64,000 nt of DNA, taken from contig OX328107.1 of assembly GCA_946811185.2 (NCBI GenBank), positions 14,535,565 to 14,599,564 of the forward strand, read 5' to 3'. Positions 21,081 to 31,049 of the stretch are shown piece by piece. The stretch's first letter is position 1. Every line of letters begins with the position of its first letter. Under the pieces are notes generated by a model that was given only the letters and a program-made list of their open reading frames with translations, was not told the DNA's origin and did no database searches. The stretch is from Hippopus hippopus (lineage: Eukaryota > Mollusca > Bivalvia > Cardiida > Cardiidae). The position numbers and the translations under genes were made by a program.

Positions 21081-22418
21081 CGAGGGTTGTTCGATATGTA
21101 ATGTGTATTGTACGATATCTCAAAAGCATTCGACTCAAATAGTGAAATGAACATTACATCCCTTCAAAATATTCTCCGCGGTTTGAAATACATAATTTCA
21201 ATCTCTGAATCCATTTCTGAAATGCGTCACTGTACGCTGATTTAGGTAGACCTCTGAGGCACTGACTGATGGCTGAGCCAAGGGCTTGTCGGGACTTGTA
21301 ACGACGACCAAATAAGAACTTTTTAAGTTTTGGTAAAAGGAAAAAGTCGCATGGGGCTAGATCTGGAGAGTATGGTGGGTGTGGCAAGACAGTAACCTTC
21401 ACCGACTTCAAAAATTGCTTCACAGCTCAGATGTATGTGATGGAGCATTATCATGAAGTAGACGAACATGCCTAAATCTTGACACAGGGCGTCGTTTAAG
21501 ATAATATTTCTTGAGCATTTTTAGTATAACATCTCGGTAATACCGACCTGTAACAATTTTGCCCTTCGGCACCGGAATTTGTACGGCTATACCATCACGT
21601 GAGAAGAATATGCAATAAAGGACCTTCTTTGTGCTTATGCTACTTTTGGCAAATACAGGCCTTCTACCGTGTTTAGTTAGCCATATTTTGTTTCCAATTT
21701 TTCTTACTGGTTCGAAATAGTTAACCCATGTTTCGTCACCAGTAACAATGTTTGCAAATTGTCTTTGATTGAATTTGGGAAACATTTTGAGCAATTGCTT
21801 AGCGGTTTGTACTCGTACCCGTTTTTGGTCATCTGTCAATATATGCGGTATCCATCTGGCAGAAATCTTTCGTACTTTCAAAATACGCTTCAAAATGAAA
21901 TGCACCCGCGATAGCGATATGCCAACAGCGTTGGCAATATCACGAATCGTGTATCTGCCATCACTTTCAATTATTTCCCTGACTTTCGAGACATTTGCCT
22001 TGCCTGTTACAGTCACAGGTCGGCCAGATTTTGCTGCATCTTTGACGGACTCTGTGGCAGTCAGAAATTTCTTTCTCCACCTACGAACTGTCTCATAAGA
22101 TACCTTATCAGACCCATAAACTTCCCCCAATTCAGTAAAAATCTGCATTACCGAATGACCGAGTTTTGTGCGAACTTTCATATAAGCTCTAATTTCTTCA
22201 ATATTTTTAATCCGTTTCCCAACCATTTTTACAACAGTAGTCACCGACTAGCTCTAATGAAATGACTATAAGTTTAAAACTATGTGGAGCTGAAGGCTCG
22301 TGTTTATACCGTTGGAAAGGTATTGAATAGAGCTATTCAAGCGTATCGTCATCCACGAAATCGTTGAAAGCGTTATCGCGCTGTGGTACAATACACATTA
22401 CATATCGAACAGCCCTCG
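21081..22418 (-). mobile_element. mariner transposon, nearly intact
   Basis: The terminal inverted repeats differ at one position over about 32 bp: CGAGGGTTGTTCGATATGTA from 21081 and the complement CGAGGGCTGTTCGATATGTA ending at 22418. TA duplications lie at 21079-21080 and 22419-22420. Length is 1,338 bp, the canonical mariner size. One transposase gene lies on the - strand. Confidence 0.95.
21154..22244 (-). pseudogene. mariner transposase (DD34D), one frameshift
   Basis: The N-terminal half has two helix-turn-helix-like stretches (VSYETVRRWRKKF; TIRDIANAVGISLSRVHFIL) and the WVPHLL-like WIPHILT. The catalytic triad is complete: TGDETWV, LLHDNAPSHT and, 34 residues later, YSPDLAPCDFF. The only break seen is a one-base loss between SHTSEL and VKQFLK near 21422. 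It splits the frame into 22244-21420 and 21423-21154. Apart from this the protein is full length (about 360 residues), so the copy is young. The break falls between the second and third catalytic Asp, so the product would be inactive. Confidence 0.93.
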
Positions 22419-22580
22419 TATAAACCGCAAGAGACAAAAAATTGACGGTTGTATCAGTAACACGGTGCAGTTCTGAGATGGTCGTTTTACGATCGGGAAT
22501 TCCCTCCATATTTATGCTACCAAACATGATGTCATCCAACTTATATCAGTACGGTCCCTTTAAATCAAAGATTGTCATGG

Positions 22581-22590
22581 GTCACGTGAC
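22581..22590. promoter_or_regulatory. CLEAR-type E-box, candidate promoter element
   Basis: GTCACGTGAC, a perfect 10-base palindrome, equals the CLEAR consensus bound by TFEB/MITF-type bHLH-Zip factors at lysosome and autophagy genes. It can also be a general E-box. It lies in a 270-bp non-repetitive island (22421-22690). An ATG at 22633 is followed after 10 codons by a GTAAGT donor at 22663. Linking it to the DRAM-like exons 4.4 kb downstream is inference; no intermediate exon was identified. Confidence 0.35.
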
Positions 22591-22689
22591 ATTCTCACAA
22601 GCCTTCGCGAAATTCTGGCTCGAAATCTGAAAATGATCCTGATAGGCTACCTATCCCATCAAGTAAGTCATATTTTTAGCCACGTGTAA

Positions 22690-22835
22690 TCTGCATAATT
22701 AATGCTATCAAATTTTAAATTTTGTCGTCTGGTAAAGAGTTAAAGTCTTTATCCTCCTTTTCTACTTTTTCCCACATCTACCCTACGGTGACCGGTATTT
22801 TCTCCTATTCCCACAATGATTTATACTCTTTCAAA
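22690..22835 (+). repeat. MITE-C pieces
   Basis: The 3' end TTTTGTCGTCTGGTAAAGAG (22718-22742) is followed by a central piece with CCGGTATTTTCTCCTATTCC. Confidence 0.65.
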
Positions 22836-23079
22836 TACATACGAGTAATGTTTTGTAAAAATAAATGAGTGACTCTCTAGCAAAACACATAGCGATCGAT
22901 ACATTTTGTAAATGCATTTATGACTTGAAAAATGTTATGTAAATCTGAATGACTTTAAAAGTGTCATGTAAAATTTAATGACTTCCCCCGTTCTCCTGAT
23001 TTTAGTTTTCATTGCATTTCTATCTGAACGTAAGTACTGTTTTATTTTTTTCAAACACACGATGTTAACAAAACTTTGA
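22836..23079. other. short non-repeat interval
   Basis: No family recognised. A frame 22978-23029 reads MTSPVLLILVFIAFLSE and then meets a GTAAGT donor. This is a signal-peptide-like start that could be a first exon or chance. Confidence 0.35.
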
Positions 23080-23250
23080 AATTTAGACCCGTCCATAACG
23101 AAAGCAATTGCAGACGATGTATTGAATGTCGCTCAAATGATGACATTAGTCTTTGAAAGGCTAGAAAACATTGTGGGCCGGGGAAAAAGGGTTAAAATGT
23201 TGTCTGCAAACATCTTTTTTGCCTTCCCCACAATGTGTCTCAAAAGCCGC
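23080..23250 (-). repeat. MITE-C, partial
   Basis: GCAATTGCAGACGATG, GAAAACATTGTGGGCCGGGG and CCCCACAATGTGTCTC. Confidence 0.7.
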
Positions 23251-23724
23251 CTTCTTGAAAAGGATGTTGTTAACAGGAAACATTACAAAACGCTTTGAAG
23301 TATTTTGTAACTTGTTGGAGATTCATTAGATTTTAAACATTGTATCGAATTTACTGTCGCTCTAAATTGCCAATAATTATTTCTAGTTAAACAACGAGTT
23401 ATCTCTGCAAATTAGTTTTTTTCTTACATTTTCCTCATAAAAGAAAGTTAGAATTCTTCCTTTGTCGCATTTAGTTTATACAAGAGATCATTTTTTTTTA
23501 CAAAAATATGAAAAATAGAAACAAGGATTTCGAAACAGACCAGCAAAGAATGTAATAAAACGATACCTCAGACTGAGCAAAGTCTTTTTTGACGCAATGT
23601 TTTCGATGATGTTGTGTGTTGAAGATATTTGCAAAATCTTGAATTACAGATTACGTGAATCTCAAAGATTCATAGGATTTTCTAACAAGGGCACTCCATG
23701 ACTGCTTCTTTAATGAAACTCTTT
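23251..23724. other. unassigned
   Basis: AT-rich sequence with no recognised gene or repeat family. Confidence 0.5.
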
Positions 23725-23944
23725 GCCAGCCAATCCCGTCTTTTAACGACCTTGAAGAAGAAGAAGAAGACTTCTGAAAACATCGTTTTCCACCCTTTTA
23801 AAAACATATATCACATGTAAAGATATCTCATTATGGGACAGTGTAGATCCAAGATCAGACTGCACTTTCTGTGCAGTCTGGTCTTGATATATACTGTCTG
23901 CAAAAGGTCCTTGAGTCGCGCTTAGTAGCAGTAGTAGGGATTAA
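23725..23944. repeat. MITE-C fragment then MITE-B (-)
   Basis: 23725-23815 matches the MITE-C left part (AATCCCGTCTTTTAACGACC, with an expanded GAA run). 23820-23944 is a - strand MITE-B with hairpin AGATCAGACTGCACTTTCTG / TGCAGTCTGGTCTTGA and end AGTAGGGATTAA. Confidence 0.75.
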
Positions 23945-24164
23945 ACTTCCAAGTGAATCCAAGTAAATTGAAAATTTCAAGGCATTTGTAATAAAAAGCT
24001 TCTTTGAAAAGAGATAGAGGTCGTCAGAGGCACTGCAATATGAATATTAATACTTCTGTGATTCAGTAGGAAGGGAAATAATGAAAAGTAAACACGCCAG
24101 CAATTGCCTCTCTTTCTCAATAGTTTTGTACATTGTTGAAAAGTGAAATTTTCAGTTAGATATG

Positions 24165-24545
24165 CCAAGCCACGGTAGTACAGTCTGTAGCTAACAGGAC
24201 ATGAAAATGGGGGTTATAGCTGGTTCGATTTCCCGACTAGTGGCGTGGGAAGAATATTGTGTTCGAACTGGTGAAAGAAGCTCCAGCAAATAATGGATAG
24301 CTGGACTAGTCGTCGTGACATAACTGCAATATGGCGTTATACATCCATACGATCAAATAATTACCAGTGAGATATATTTTTCAAGGTTTCGACGATGTTT
24401 ATGTGTGAAAGCAGCCAGTGGCTTGGAAAGAATATTGTGCAGAGTACTGGTAAAGGAAACTCCAGGAAAGCATGGATATGTGTACTGGCCGCCGCGATAT
24501 AACTAAAATAATGTTGAAAATGGCGTTTAACACTATACAACTAAC
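24165..24545 (+). repeat. SINE-derived sequence, two overlapping 3' bodies
   Basis: A degraded tRNA-like head (GCTAACAGGAC; GGTTCGATTTCCC) is followed by one body to about 24350. A second body (AAGCAGCCAGTGGCTTGG, ACTGGCCGCCGCGATATAAC, AATGGCGTTTAAC) follows without its own head. Confidence 0.68.
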
Positions 24546-25020
24546 CAATACTTTCAAGAGAAGTTATCCAAATCTAGAAAAATAGCAGTTGCTGCTAAAA
24601 TGGTGTGTCTGAAATTGCATGTAGAATGTACAGTAATGAGTTACAGGGCAACGCAAAAAAATGATTATCAATTAGTATAAGAGAAGGACTATTCACTACC
24701 AAATCATTAATGCTGAGATGTATTTACTCAGCGTCAATGAAAAGTCACCAGGTAAGAGACGAAAAGAAAGTGAACCTTGGATAGTTTGCCTTCAGAAAAT
24801 TGATTAGAATTCATTTTTGCACGTTCAAATAAAGATGGACTACTCAGATGTGCAAGCACGTGAAGTATGTCAGATACGGGTCGGGAAATGAGTATAATAA
24901 CGTTCAACATAATTGAAAATTTCTTTCTTGTGGCAAGGTGAAAATTATTCAACTTTAGTACAGGGTGATTCATAATATCTGTCATGGTCTTCATCGTTAA
25001 TGGTATAAATACAGTTTGGA
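24546..25020. other. unassigned, possibly eroded transposon
   Basis: No conserved protein motif seen. It lies directly upstream of a transposase C-terminus and may be its decayed remainder. Confidence 0.35.
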
Positions 25021-25262
25021 ATGGCTGTACTCACTCCCTATATACATAATCTAGAGACATGTAAGTTTTGTTTGATAGTAAAAGCATTACACTACACACC
25101 TAAACCAGCAACTTTACAAGACTTGAAAAACGCCATCCGTAGAGAAATCGAGAAAATAACACCGGAAATGTCTGAGTCCGTGATTGACTGTTTCAAGAAG
25201 AGACTTGACGTCATTATTGCCAAAAAAAGGACGTCACATTGAGCATATGATGTAAATCTATA
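25021..25262 (+). pseudogene. transposase C-terminal remnant
   Basis: The frame reads TLQDLKNAIRREIEKITPEM, then CFKKRLDVII. This matches the C-terminal end typical of Tc1/mariner/IS630 transposases (an AI-R-E-ITPEM helix, then an RRLE-VI-GGHIEH tail). The +1 frame at the end reads GRHIEHMM before a stop at 25252, so an A-run slip has shifted the last codons. None of the catalytic region was found upstream. The subfamily is uncertain. Confidence 0.62.
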
Positions 25263-25302
25263 AATTGAGATACATCATGGTCTGTATCTCAATTTATAGA
25301 TT
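25255..25302. repeat. perfect 19-bp hairpin, 10-base loop
   Basis: Arms 25255-25273 and 25284-25302 are exact reverse complements (AATCTATAAATTGAGATAC). The hairpin starts three bases after the shifted-frame stop of the transposase remnant. It is therefore plausibly a fused or solo pair of terminal inverted repeats of that element. Confidence 0.8.
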
Positions 25303-25334
25303 AGCCAGCTTAGAGTTTTGAATTCAAAATTAAT

Positions 25335-25560
25335 ATTTTACCCAGAGACAAAATTGTAGACTTGTCGGTAAAGAAATTGTTCGCACAGGAAAAATTAAAT
25401 ATGGCTTAATTGATAGGATTCGTTCGTGAACTGATTTAAAAAAAAAAATGTTTGGAAAAGGAAAAATATGTTGATGACCAGTATTTTCTCCTTTTTCCAA
25501 CAACGTTTTTGTGATAGGTCATAGGGTGCTTCCATAGCGTCGTTAAAACCCATAGAAAAG
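25335..25560 (-). repeat. MITE-C, diverged
   Basis: AAATTGTAGACTTGTCG, hairpin region TTGATGACCAGTATTTTC, and AGCGTCGTTAAAACCC. Confidence 0.68.
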
Positions 25561-25975
25561 TGAGTTTTTTACGGCCACTGGTTGCTCCAAAATGTTTTAT
25601 TTCTCCGAAAAATTTTGACATACTTGCACTCAATGAAAACATTATAATAAAAATTCTAACCACTTCATAACTTCCTCCTTAAATTGGAATTATTGAAGAA
25701 TTTTAATGGTTTTTCCTGGAACAAATACTATAGTTCTTGAATAAGAGTGATCCGTTCACGAAGATTTTTGTCTGCATCTACTCGTCTTCATATAAACTAG
25801 CCTAAACATTACATAAACAAATATGTAATGTACACTGGAGTTGTAGTAAAAATATCTCACTTATCTATTTTTATGTCTATTTTAATCTTTAGTAAGCGTA
25901 TGGTTTTCATCACCTGTTGATTTTTTTTGCTGGAGATAGAGAAAGGGTTTTAGAGAATGATCTTCTGAGTCTTCA

Positions 25976-26025
<50 letters not shown>

Positions 26026-26523
26026 TATTCCCTGGCAAAATATACAGATTGCTTACACCTCTTTCTTGAAAAGTCGCAGTAGGCTTTTCAACATCAAAAT
26101 GTTTGAGAGAAAGGGATGCAGAGAGAGAGAGAGAGAGAGATGTTTCTGCAAAAGTGGTCAAGTTTGATAAAGTGTGTTTGTCTTGAAAAGTCGCAGAAAC
26201 TTTTCCTCAATTACACTGTTTGCAAAAGCGTCAGATATTGCTCTAGTCTACAGGCCTTCTAAATCTACTAGTATATCGACAAGAAAGTTTTTAAAAATGG
26301 TATTATTTAAAAAGAATTATTTAACGGGGCCATTTTTGTTCGTGAAGTTATTGTAACAATCTTTGTTTTCTCTGACTTTACCAACATGGTTCCTCCTCAA
26401 TTAAATGTACAGTACTTCATGCGGAATAGGCAGACTGACAAATAAACGAAAAGAAACCAATTAAAATCAAACGAACGAACAGCAAACCTCCCGCACACTT
26501 GAATACATGAAAAACCTATCTAT
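25561..26523. other. unassigned, with GA microsatellites
   Basis: No gene recognised. (GA)n tracts lie at about 25978-26023 and 26120-26142, separated by about 100 bp that also repeat CTTGAAAAGTCGCAG (26067, 26182). The - strand serine/leucine-rich frame across the GA tracts is spurious. Confidence 0.55.
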
Positions 26524-26640
26524 ACAGAGTTCTGTTGTGTCTATACGACCTCAACCGTAACAGAACTGCTATTTCTCCCAGTTCTGATCCTTGCTCTGAC
26601 CTTCAACCCAAATTTAAGTGCGATGGTAGAGTGGAATATT
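26524..26640 (+). pseudogene. duplicated DRAM-like exon, copy V
   Basis: Translates as TSTVTELLFLPVLILALTF, clearly alignable with TSTITEWLLALSILTFVLTF of the real exon at 27030-27176, including the TSTxTE start and LTFxP end. The reading frame is open for about 35 codons until TAG near 26646. The splice donor is weak (GATGGTAGAG). It could be an alternative exon, but the poor donor and the two dead copies next to it favour a fading duplicate. Confidence 0.62.
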
Positions 26641-26652
26641 TCTTAGTTTCGG

Positions 26653-26755
26653 GGCTCATATTCACCAACCATTCTGAATGTTATTGTTAGTCTTATTCTA
26701 GTCTTTGATAGAAAGAGACGCAATTTGTGACTGGTTTAAGCACGGTTTTGGTTTA
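26653..26755. repeat. MITE-D fragment
   Basis: Left end GCTCATATTCACCAACCATT followed by the family's AGTCTTATTCTAGTCTTTGA. It sits between duplicated-exon copies V and W. Confidence 0.65.
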
Positions 26756-26759
26756 GTAC

Positions 26760-26862
26760 ATATGCTATGCTCTGTTACAAAATAAGTTACTGGCACAGTC
26801 AAATTCTGACCTTCAGAATGAACTTTGGCCTAGTTTAAAGTGCCATATCAAAAAAGGGATTT
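26760..26862 (+). pseudogene. duplicated DRAM-like exon, copy W (dead)
   Basis: The DNA aligns to the real exon across TTACTGGCACAGTCAAATTC-TGACCTTC-TTTGGCC-AG-TTTAA. The corresponding frame contains several stops, so it is a decayed copy. Confidence 0.6.
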
Positions 26863-26883
26863 TATCACTATATTTTCATTATT

Positions 26884-26992
26884 TCAGGCTTCATTATGGG
26901 CTTCCTTTACTGTTACTGTTGCATTACGGCCTTCTTCATGACACTTGCTATGACCTTAGGCTCATATTAAAGTACCATCTTAGATGGTATTT
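26884..26992 (+). pseudogene. duplicated DRAM-like exon, copy X (dead)
   Basis: It keeps a splice-acceptor-like TTATTTCAG and a start ASLWASFTVTVAL comparable with GSLRGIYLTSTIT of the real exon. A stop and an internal deletion then end the frame. It lies 40 bp upstream of the acceptor of the intact exon. Confidence 0.6.
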
Positions 26993-27029
26993 GACACCCT
27001 TTCACTAAGAGATTTTTTTTCTATTTCAG

Positions 27030-29310
27030 GGTTCATTACGGGGTATTTATCTGACTTCCACTATCACAGAATGGTTGCTGGCTCTGTCTATACTGACCTT
27101 CGTTTTGACGTTTGGTCCAGATTTTAAGAACATGAGAGTAGATGATCCAAATATATACTTGAAACACACATATGTAGTAAGTAAATGAATTTTAAGTCCC
27201 ATTCCGGTTTGTTCATGATTTTTTGGAACTTCACTGACAAGACGGAAACAATAGCTCCCAGAATTCGAACGGGAATTGCAAGTGCTGTTGAAGATCTTGT
27301 CTCATCTTGATCTAGACTGTCTACTAGCTTGTGCTATTTTGGTAACATATTACCTTAAAAATTGACAGTTTTTAGTTAGCTCTACTGGCTGAAAGCCAGC
27401 AGAGCTTATGTCATGGTATGGTTTCCGTCGTCCGTGCGTCTGTCCGTCCGTCCGTTAGTCTTTTTCTTGTTTACGCGATAAAGTCTGCATTTGTTGTCAG
27501 ATTTTCATGAAACTTGCACAGTTTGTTTATCTCATCAATAGCTTCAACCCTATTGATTTTGAAAAAAATCCAACAAACAGTATGTGAAAAGTAGCCATTT
27601 CAAGTTGAAAATTTCCATTTCTTGTTTACGCAATAAAGTCTGCATTTCTGGTCAGATTTCCATGAAACTTGCACAGTTTGTTAATCTTATCAATAGCTTC
27701 AGCCCTATTGATTTTGAAAAAAAATTCAACAAACAATATGGGAAAAGTAGCCATTTCAAGAAAAAAATTTCCATTTCTTGCTTACATGATAAAGTCTGCA
27801 TTTGTAATCAGATTTTCGTGAAACTTGCAAAGTTTATTTATCTCATCAATAACTTCTACCGTATTGATTTTGAACAAAATCCAACAAACAGTATGGGAAA
27901 AGTAACCATTTCAAATTGAAAATTTCCATTTCTTGTTTACACGATGAAGTCAGCATTTATGGTCAGATTTTCATGAAACTTGCTCAGTTGCTTTGTATCA
28001 TAAACAGCTTGAACCCTATTGATTTTGAAAAAAATCTGACAATCAGTATGGGAAAAGTAGCCATTCAAAGTTGAAATTTCCACATTTTGTTTAGGCAATA
28101 AAGTTCACAGTGTTGATCCAATTCTTTTGAAACTTGCGAAGATTGTTTGGTTCATCAAGGGATTGAACTCTATTAAAAGTGAAGAAAATCTAGTAAACCG
28201 TTCAGGAAAAGCAGCCATTTGATGACTTAGTATCGTATACTCAACAAAGTCCACATTTGAAATTTGCTAGGATTGTTTTATACAAGGCATACTGAAACCC
28301 TATCAAATTTGGCTTGATTCCAAACATTTAGTTTTGAGAAATTGCACTTCATTTTTTTTCACTGTTTGTTCAACTTATGCTGTCTTAGTGGGTTCAGGCC
28401 CAGTTGCAAGAACACATTTTTTGTCTTTTTTTCTTTTAGCATTATGAATTCATAATGTATGCTAGCATAAAATCAAAATCACTGCCAGTAGAGCGATATC
28501 GGGCCCTCAAGGGCCTCTAGTTCGGTTTTACGGACGAAAAATTTCCAATTAGTTTATTCAGCTTATCGGGTTTATTCATAAGTTTTAACAAGATACACTG
28601 TACACTCGATTGAAATATCTTGACGATGCAATTTATGTCGCTGAAACGTCGTATTCTTGATGCTAATTCTTAGGAAGTCTGTGTTGCAGATAAAAATTGT
28701 TTCAGGTTCTTTGACTTAAAATCACATAGCTCCTGGGGCTTTTGTAGTCGCTCATGGTAAGATTATAGAAGAAAATCAGCTACACAGAAAATGTAGTCTG
28801 GTCTGCACTGTCGGCAAATATTGTATGATAATTTTACGTAAGCAACTTTGTCTTTTAGAATATCTAGCAGAGCTTTATCAACAAACTGTAATAAGTTTTT
28901 CTGCTTAGATGCTTGTCTGAAGAGTTACACTGAAACTGCTTAACTCCATACTACATGCGCTTTTGTAGATCAAGATCAGACAGCACAGAACGTGCAGTCT
29001 GATCTTGGATCCATACCGTCCGACACGATAAAACTTTCAGACGAAAAGAAATTCAAAATCTCAGTTTTCGAGTTTTTCTGATTTGTATAAAGTGTTTGCG
29101 TTCTTTCTTGTAGTAGTTAAAGGGTTAATGGAAAAACAATGATATTTTCCTTTTCAGAAAAAGCACTCGCGTAGCGATTTGCAAACATCGGACACAAATT
29201 GTAATTTCAAGTCCACCGGAAATGGGGTTCAAGTGGAACAGAGAATTTCAACAGAGAACGAAACAGAAACTCGCGGAGAGGAGAATAACACTAGTGAGAC
29301 TGCGGCTTGA
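27030..29310 (+). CDS. DRAM/Frag1/TMEM150-family membrane protein, last two exons
   Basis: Exon 27030-27176 (49 codons) follows TTTTTTTTCTATTTCAG and ends before GTAAGTAAATG. Exon 29158-29310 (51 codons with TGA) follows ATATTTTCCTTTTCAG. Both junctions are phase 0. The first exon encodes a transmembrane helix, TEWLLALSILTFVLTFGPDF, then KNMRV. The EWxxAxSxxxxxLTF-x-x-DFK pattern is that of the last helix of DRAM/TMEM150 proteins, which are lysosomal or plasma-membrane proteins with six helices; DRAM members modulate autophagy. The second exon is a hydrophilic tail rich in Glu, Asn and Thr (TENETETRGEENN), presumably cytosolic. Upstream exons with the first five helices were not found here. 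The intron holds a Rep-E element and two MITE-B copies, one ending 29 bp before the last acceptor. The family call is by recognition of one helix and could be another tetraspan-like family; the exon structure is firmer. Confidence 0.66.
27370..28522 (+). repeat. Rep-E copy with five 155-bp internal units
   Basis: Ends AGCTCTACTGGCTGAAAGCC and AGTAGAGCGATATCGGGCCC...GGGCCTCTAGTT. Internal units begin near 27463, 27617, 27774, 27931 and 28084 with TTCTTGTTTACGCAATAAAG-like words, each containing CATGAAACTTGCACAG and CCTATTGATTTTGAAAAAAA. The 111-codon + frame at 27584 is an artefact of this array. It lies in the intron of the DRAM-like gene. Confidence 0.82.
28760..29128 (+). repeat. MITE-B fragment and MITE-B copy
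   Basis: 28760-28820 is a small hairpin fragment. 28937-29128 is a fuller copy (hairpin ATCAAGATCAGACAGCACAG / CGTGCAGTCTGATCTTGGAT; end GTAGTTAAAGGGTTAA). The latter ends 29 bp upstream of the last DRAM-like exon and probably overlaps its branch-point region. Confidence 0.78.
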
Positions 29311-29454
29311 TGGATAAAGGGAGATAATCCTGATAGTCATTTCCGGAAGTGTGTAATACCATTTAGAGGTCCAGTTTTATATGACACGGAAAAGTGTTAA
29401 AATGTTATTCTCAGGAACCTCAAAGTTTCCTGGTTGTTCGTATGTTCTCAATTT

Positions 29455-29900
29455 TTAGCTCGGATGTTTTCGAAGAAAAGGACGAGATATTTTTATAGCC
29501 CTTGTGTCATCGTCTGCGTCGTCACCTTCGTCGTGCAAAAACTTTGACATTTCTTAATATCTCTGTTATTAACGAAGATACTTACTTCAAACTCAGGCAA
29601 GTTGTTAACTATCAAAAAGGGAATTCGTACAACGGTTGCAGGTCACTATCAAAGTATTTTGACTCAATTTTGCCCCTTTTTCGACCTTGAATTTTTAAAA
29701 ACTGTGACATTTTAGAATATCTCTGTAATTACTGAAGATATTTACTCCAAACTTGGACTAGTTGTTTACTATCAAGAAGGAAACCTGTACACCAATGGCA
29801 GGTAAACATCAAAATATTTTTCACACAGTTTTGCGCCTTTTTTGACTTAGAATTTTCACTGAAAATTAAGCACTTTCAACCAAGCGTTGGCACCTGCATG
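29455..29900 (+). repeat. Rep-G copy with two internal units
   Basis: Starts TTTTTAGCTCGGATGTTTTC. Two units of about 175 bp begin near 29535 and 29700, each with AATATCTCTGTTATTAACGA-like words and TTGTTTACTATCAARAAGG. It follows the likely 3' UTR of the DRAM-like gene; no AATAAA was seen between 29310 and 29455. Confidence 0.65.
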
Positions 29901-30024
29901 CGATACTCTTGTTTCATAATTTTTTCTAAAGTCCTATACTTTAGGTAGGTAAGAATGACGTAACGTGATTGTTGAAAAAGGATCTATGTTTTTGTGGAAG
30001 GTTTTCTAAATGACTATTTGCATA

Positions 30025-30310
30025 GGCTTAGATTTGTATTCACCAACCGCTCTTAATCTCATGAATGTTATAAATTTAGATATAACGCGATCTATGAATG
30101 GCTGAGCCAACAATCAGAAAAGTTTTAGATTTAAAAAGTAATGCAGAACTAGACTAAGAATTCAATTTAGAAGTGTTGGTGTATACGAGCCTGAGGTACG
30201 TATTCACCAACTATACTCAAGACTGTTCTTCTTCTTAAACTTGAGAATTTTCTAGATTTGAAAGTAACACAACTTTTGATTGGCTAAACCATTTAGTTTA
30301 GTTTATCAGA
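30025..30310. repeat. two adjacent MITE-D copies
   Basis: The first, 30025-30193, has inverted ends TTGTATTCACCAACCGCTCT and AGAAGTGTTGGTGTATACGA. The second starts at ACGTATTCACCAACTATACT (about 30198), loses its right end near 30310 and contains ACACAACTTTTGATTGGCTA. Confidence 0.72.
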
Positions 30311-30322
30311 AGTTGTGTTTAT

Positions 30323-30348
30323 TGGAAGCCGCTCGAAAGCGGCTTCCA
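30323..30348. repeat. GC-rich hairpin
   Basis: Stem TGGAAGCCGCT (30323-30333) and AGCGGCTTCCA (30338-30348), loop CGAA; perfect 11-bp stem. Confidence 0.7.
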
Positions 30349-31049
30349 GTAGGAATATACCTAAACTATTTACCATGTAGATGATCAGTAATTATTCGAT
30401 AGGTGATAATTTTTGTAAAATTTCTAATAATGTTGTGTTGTTGTGACAGAACAGGGATCTTATATGTGTATATACGATCCCTGGACAGAATTACTCCACA
30501 TGACTCTATCTTAAGTATTCCAACAGACCTACATGAAATTCAAACCTGGTTTTATTGCAATATATAGTTCATTCCCAAATAACAATAAAAAATACAGAAA
30601 GATAAACATCCTTTAATTGGCTAGTCCCCCGAAGTTTTCAAACATATAGGATTCCTTCTATTTTCCCAAACGAAGTCGTTATGCTTTCGGTTTATCACAA
30701 GCTTTCACACCTCTCAATGGTTTTCGCATTTGTCTACTTTTTTACAAAACAAAATAATGATGATTATGATATAGAGAGCATCTTAGAATATGATAATCAG
30801 AAGCAATTTTATGTACAAGTTTTTCGTCCATTCATAATTTGTAAAGGATAAAACGGCGGTTAACCTTTGATCAAGGTATAGACTGGTTACCTCCCTACAC
30901 AAGAGGCGTCTACATCAGCTATTTATAGAATACTTGCGAAAAGATAACCCTTTTTTATTCCCTTCGTCGACACATTAGCCCAATGGATTTTTGTTACACG
31001 GAACATCTACCTTATGAGACCTGTGAAATTTTGCATTTACTGTATTGTG
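30349..31049. other. unassigned AT-rich sequence
   Basis: No gene or known repeat family recognised. Confidence 0.5.

Noticed and set aside
25973..26161. Ser/Leu-rich frame
   Set aside because: Translation of (GA)n microsatellites.
27584..27919. 111-codon frame
   Set aside because: A product of the 155-bp internal units of Rep-E; the same peptide repeats with each unit.
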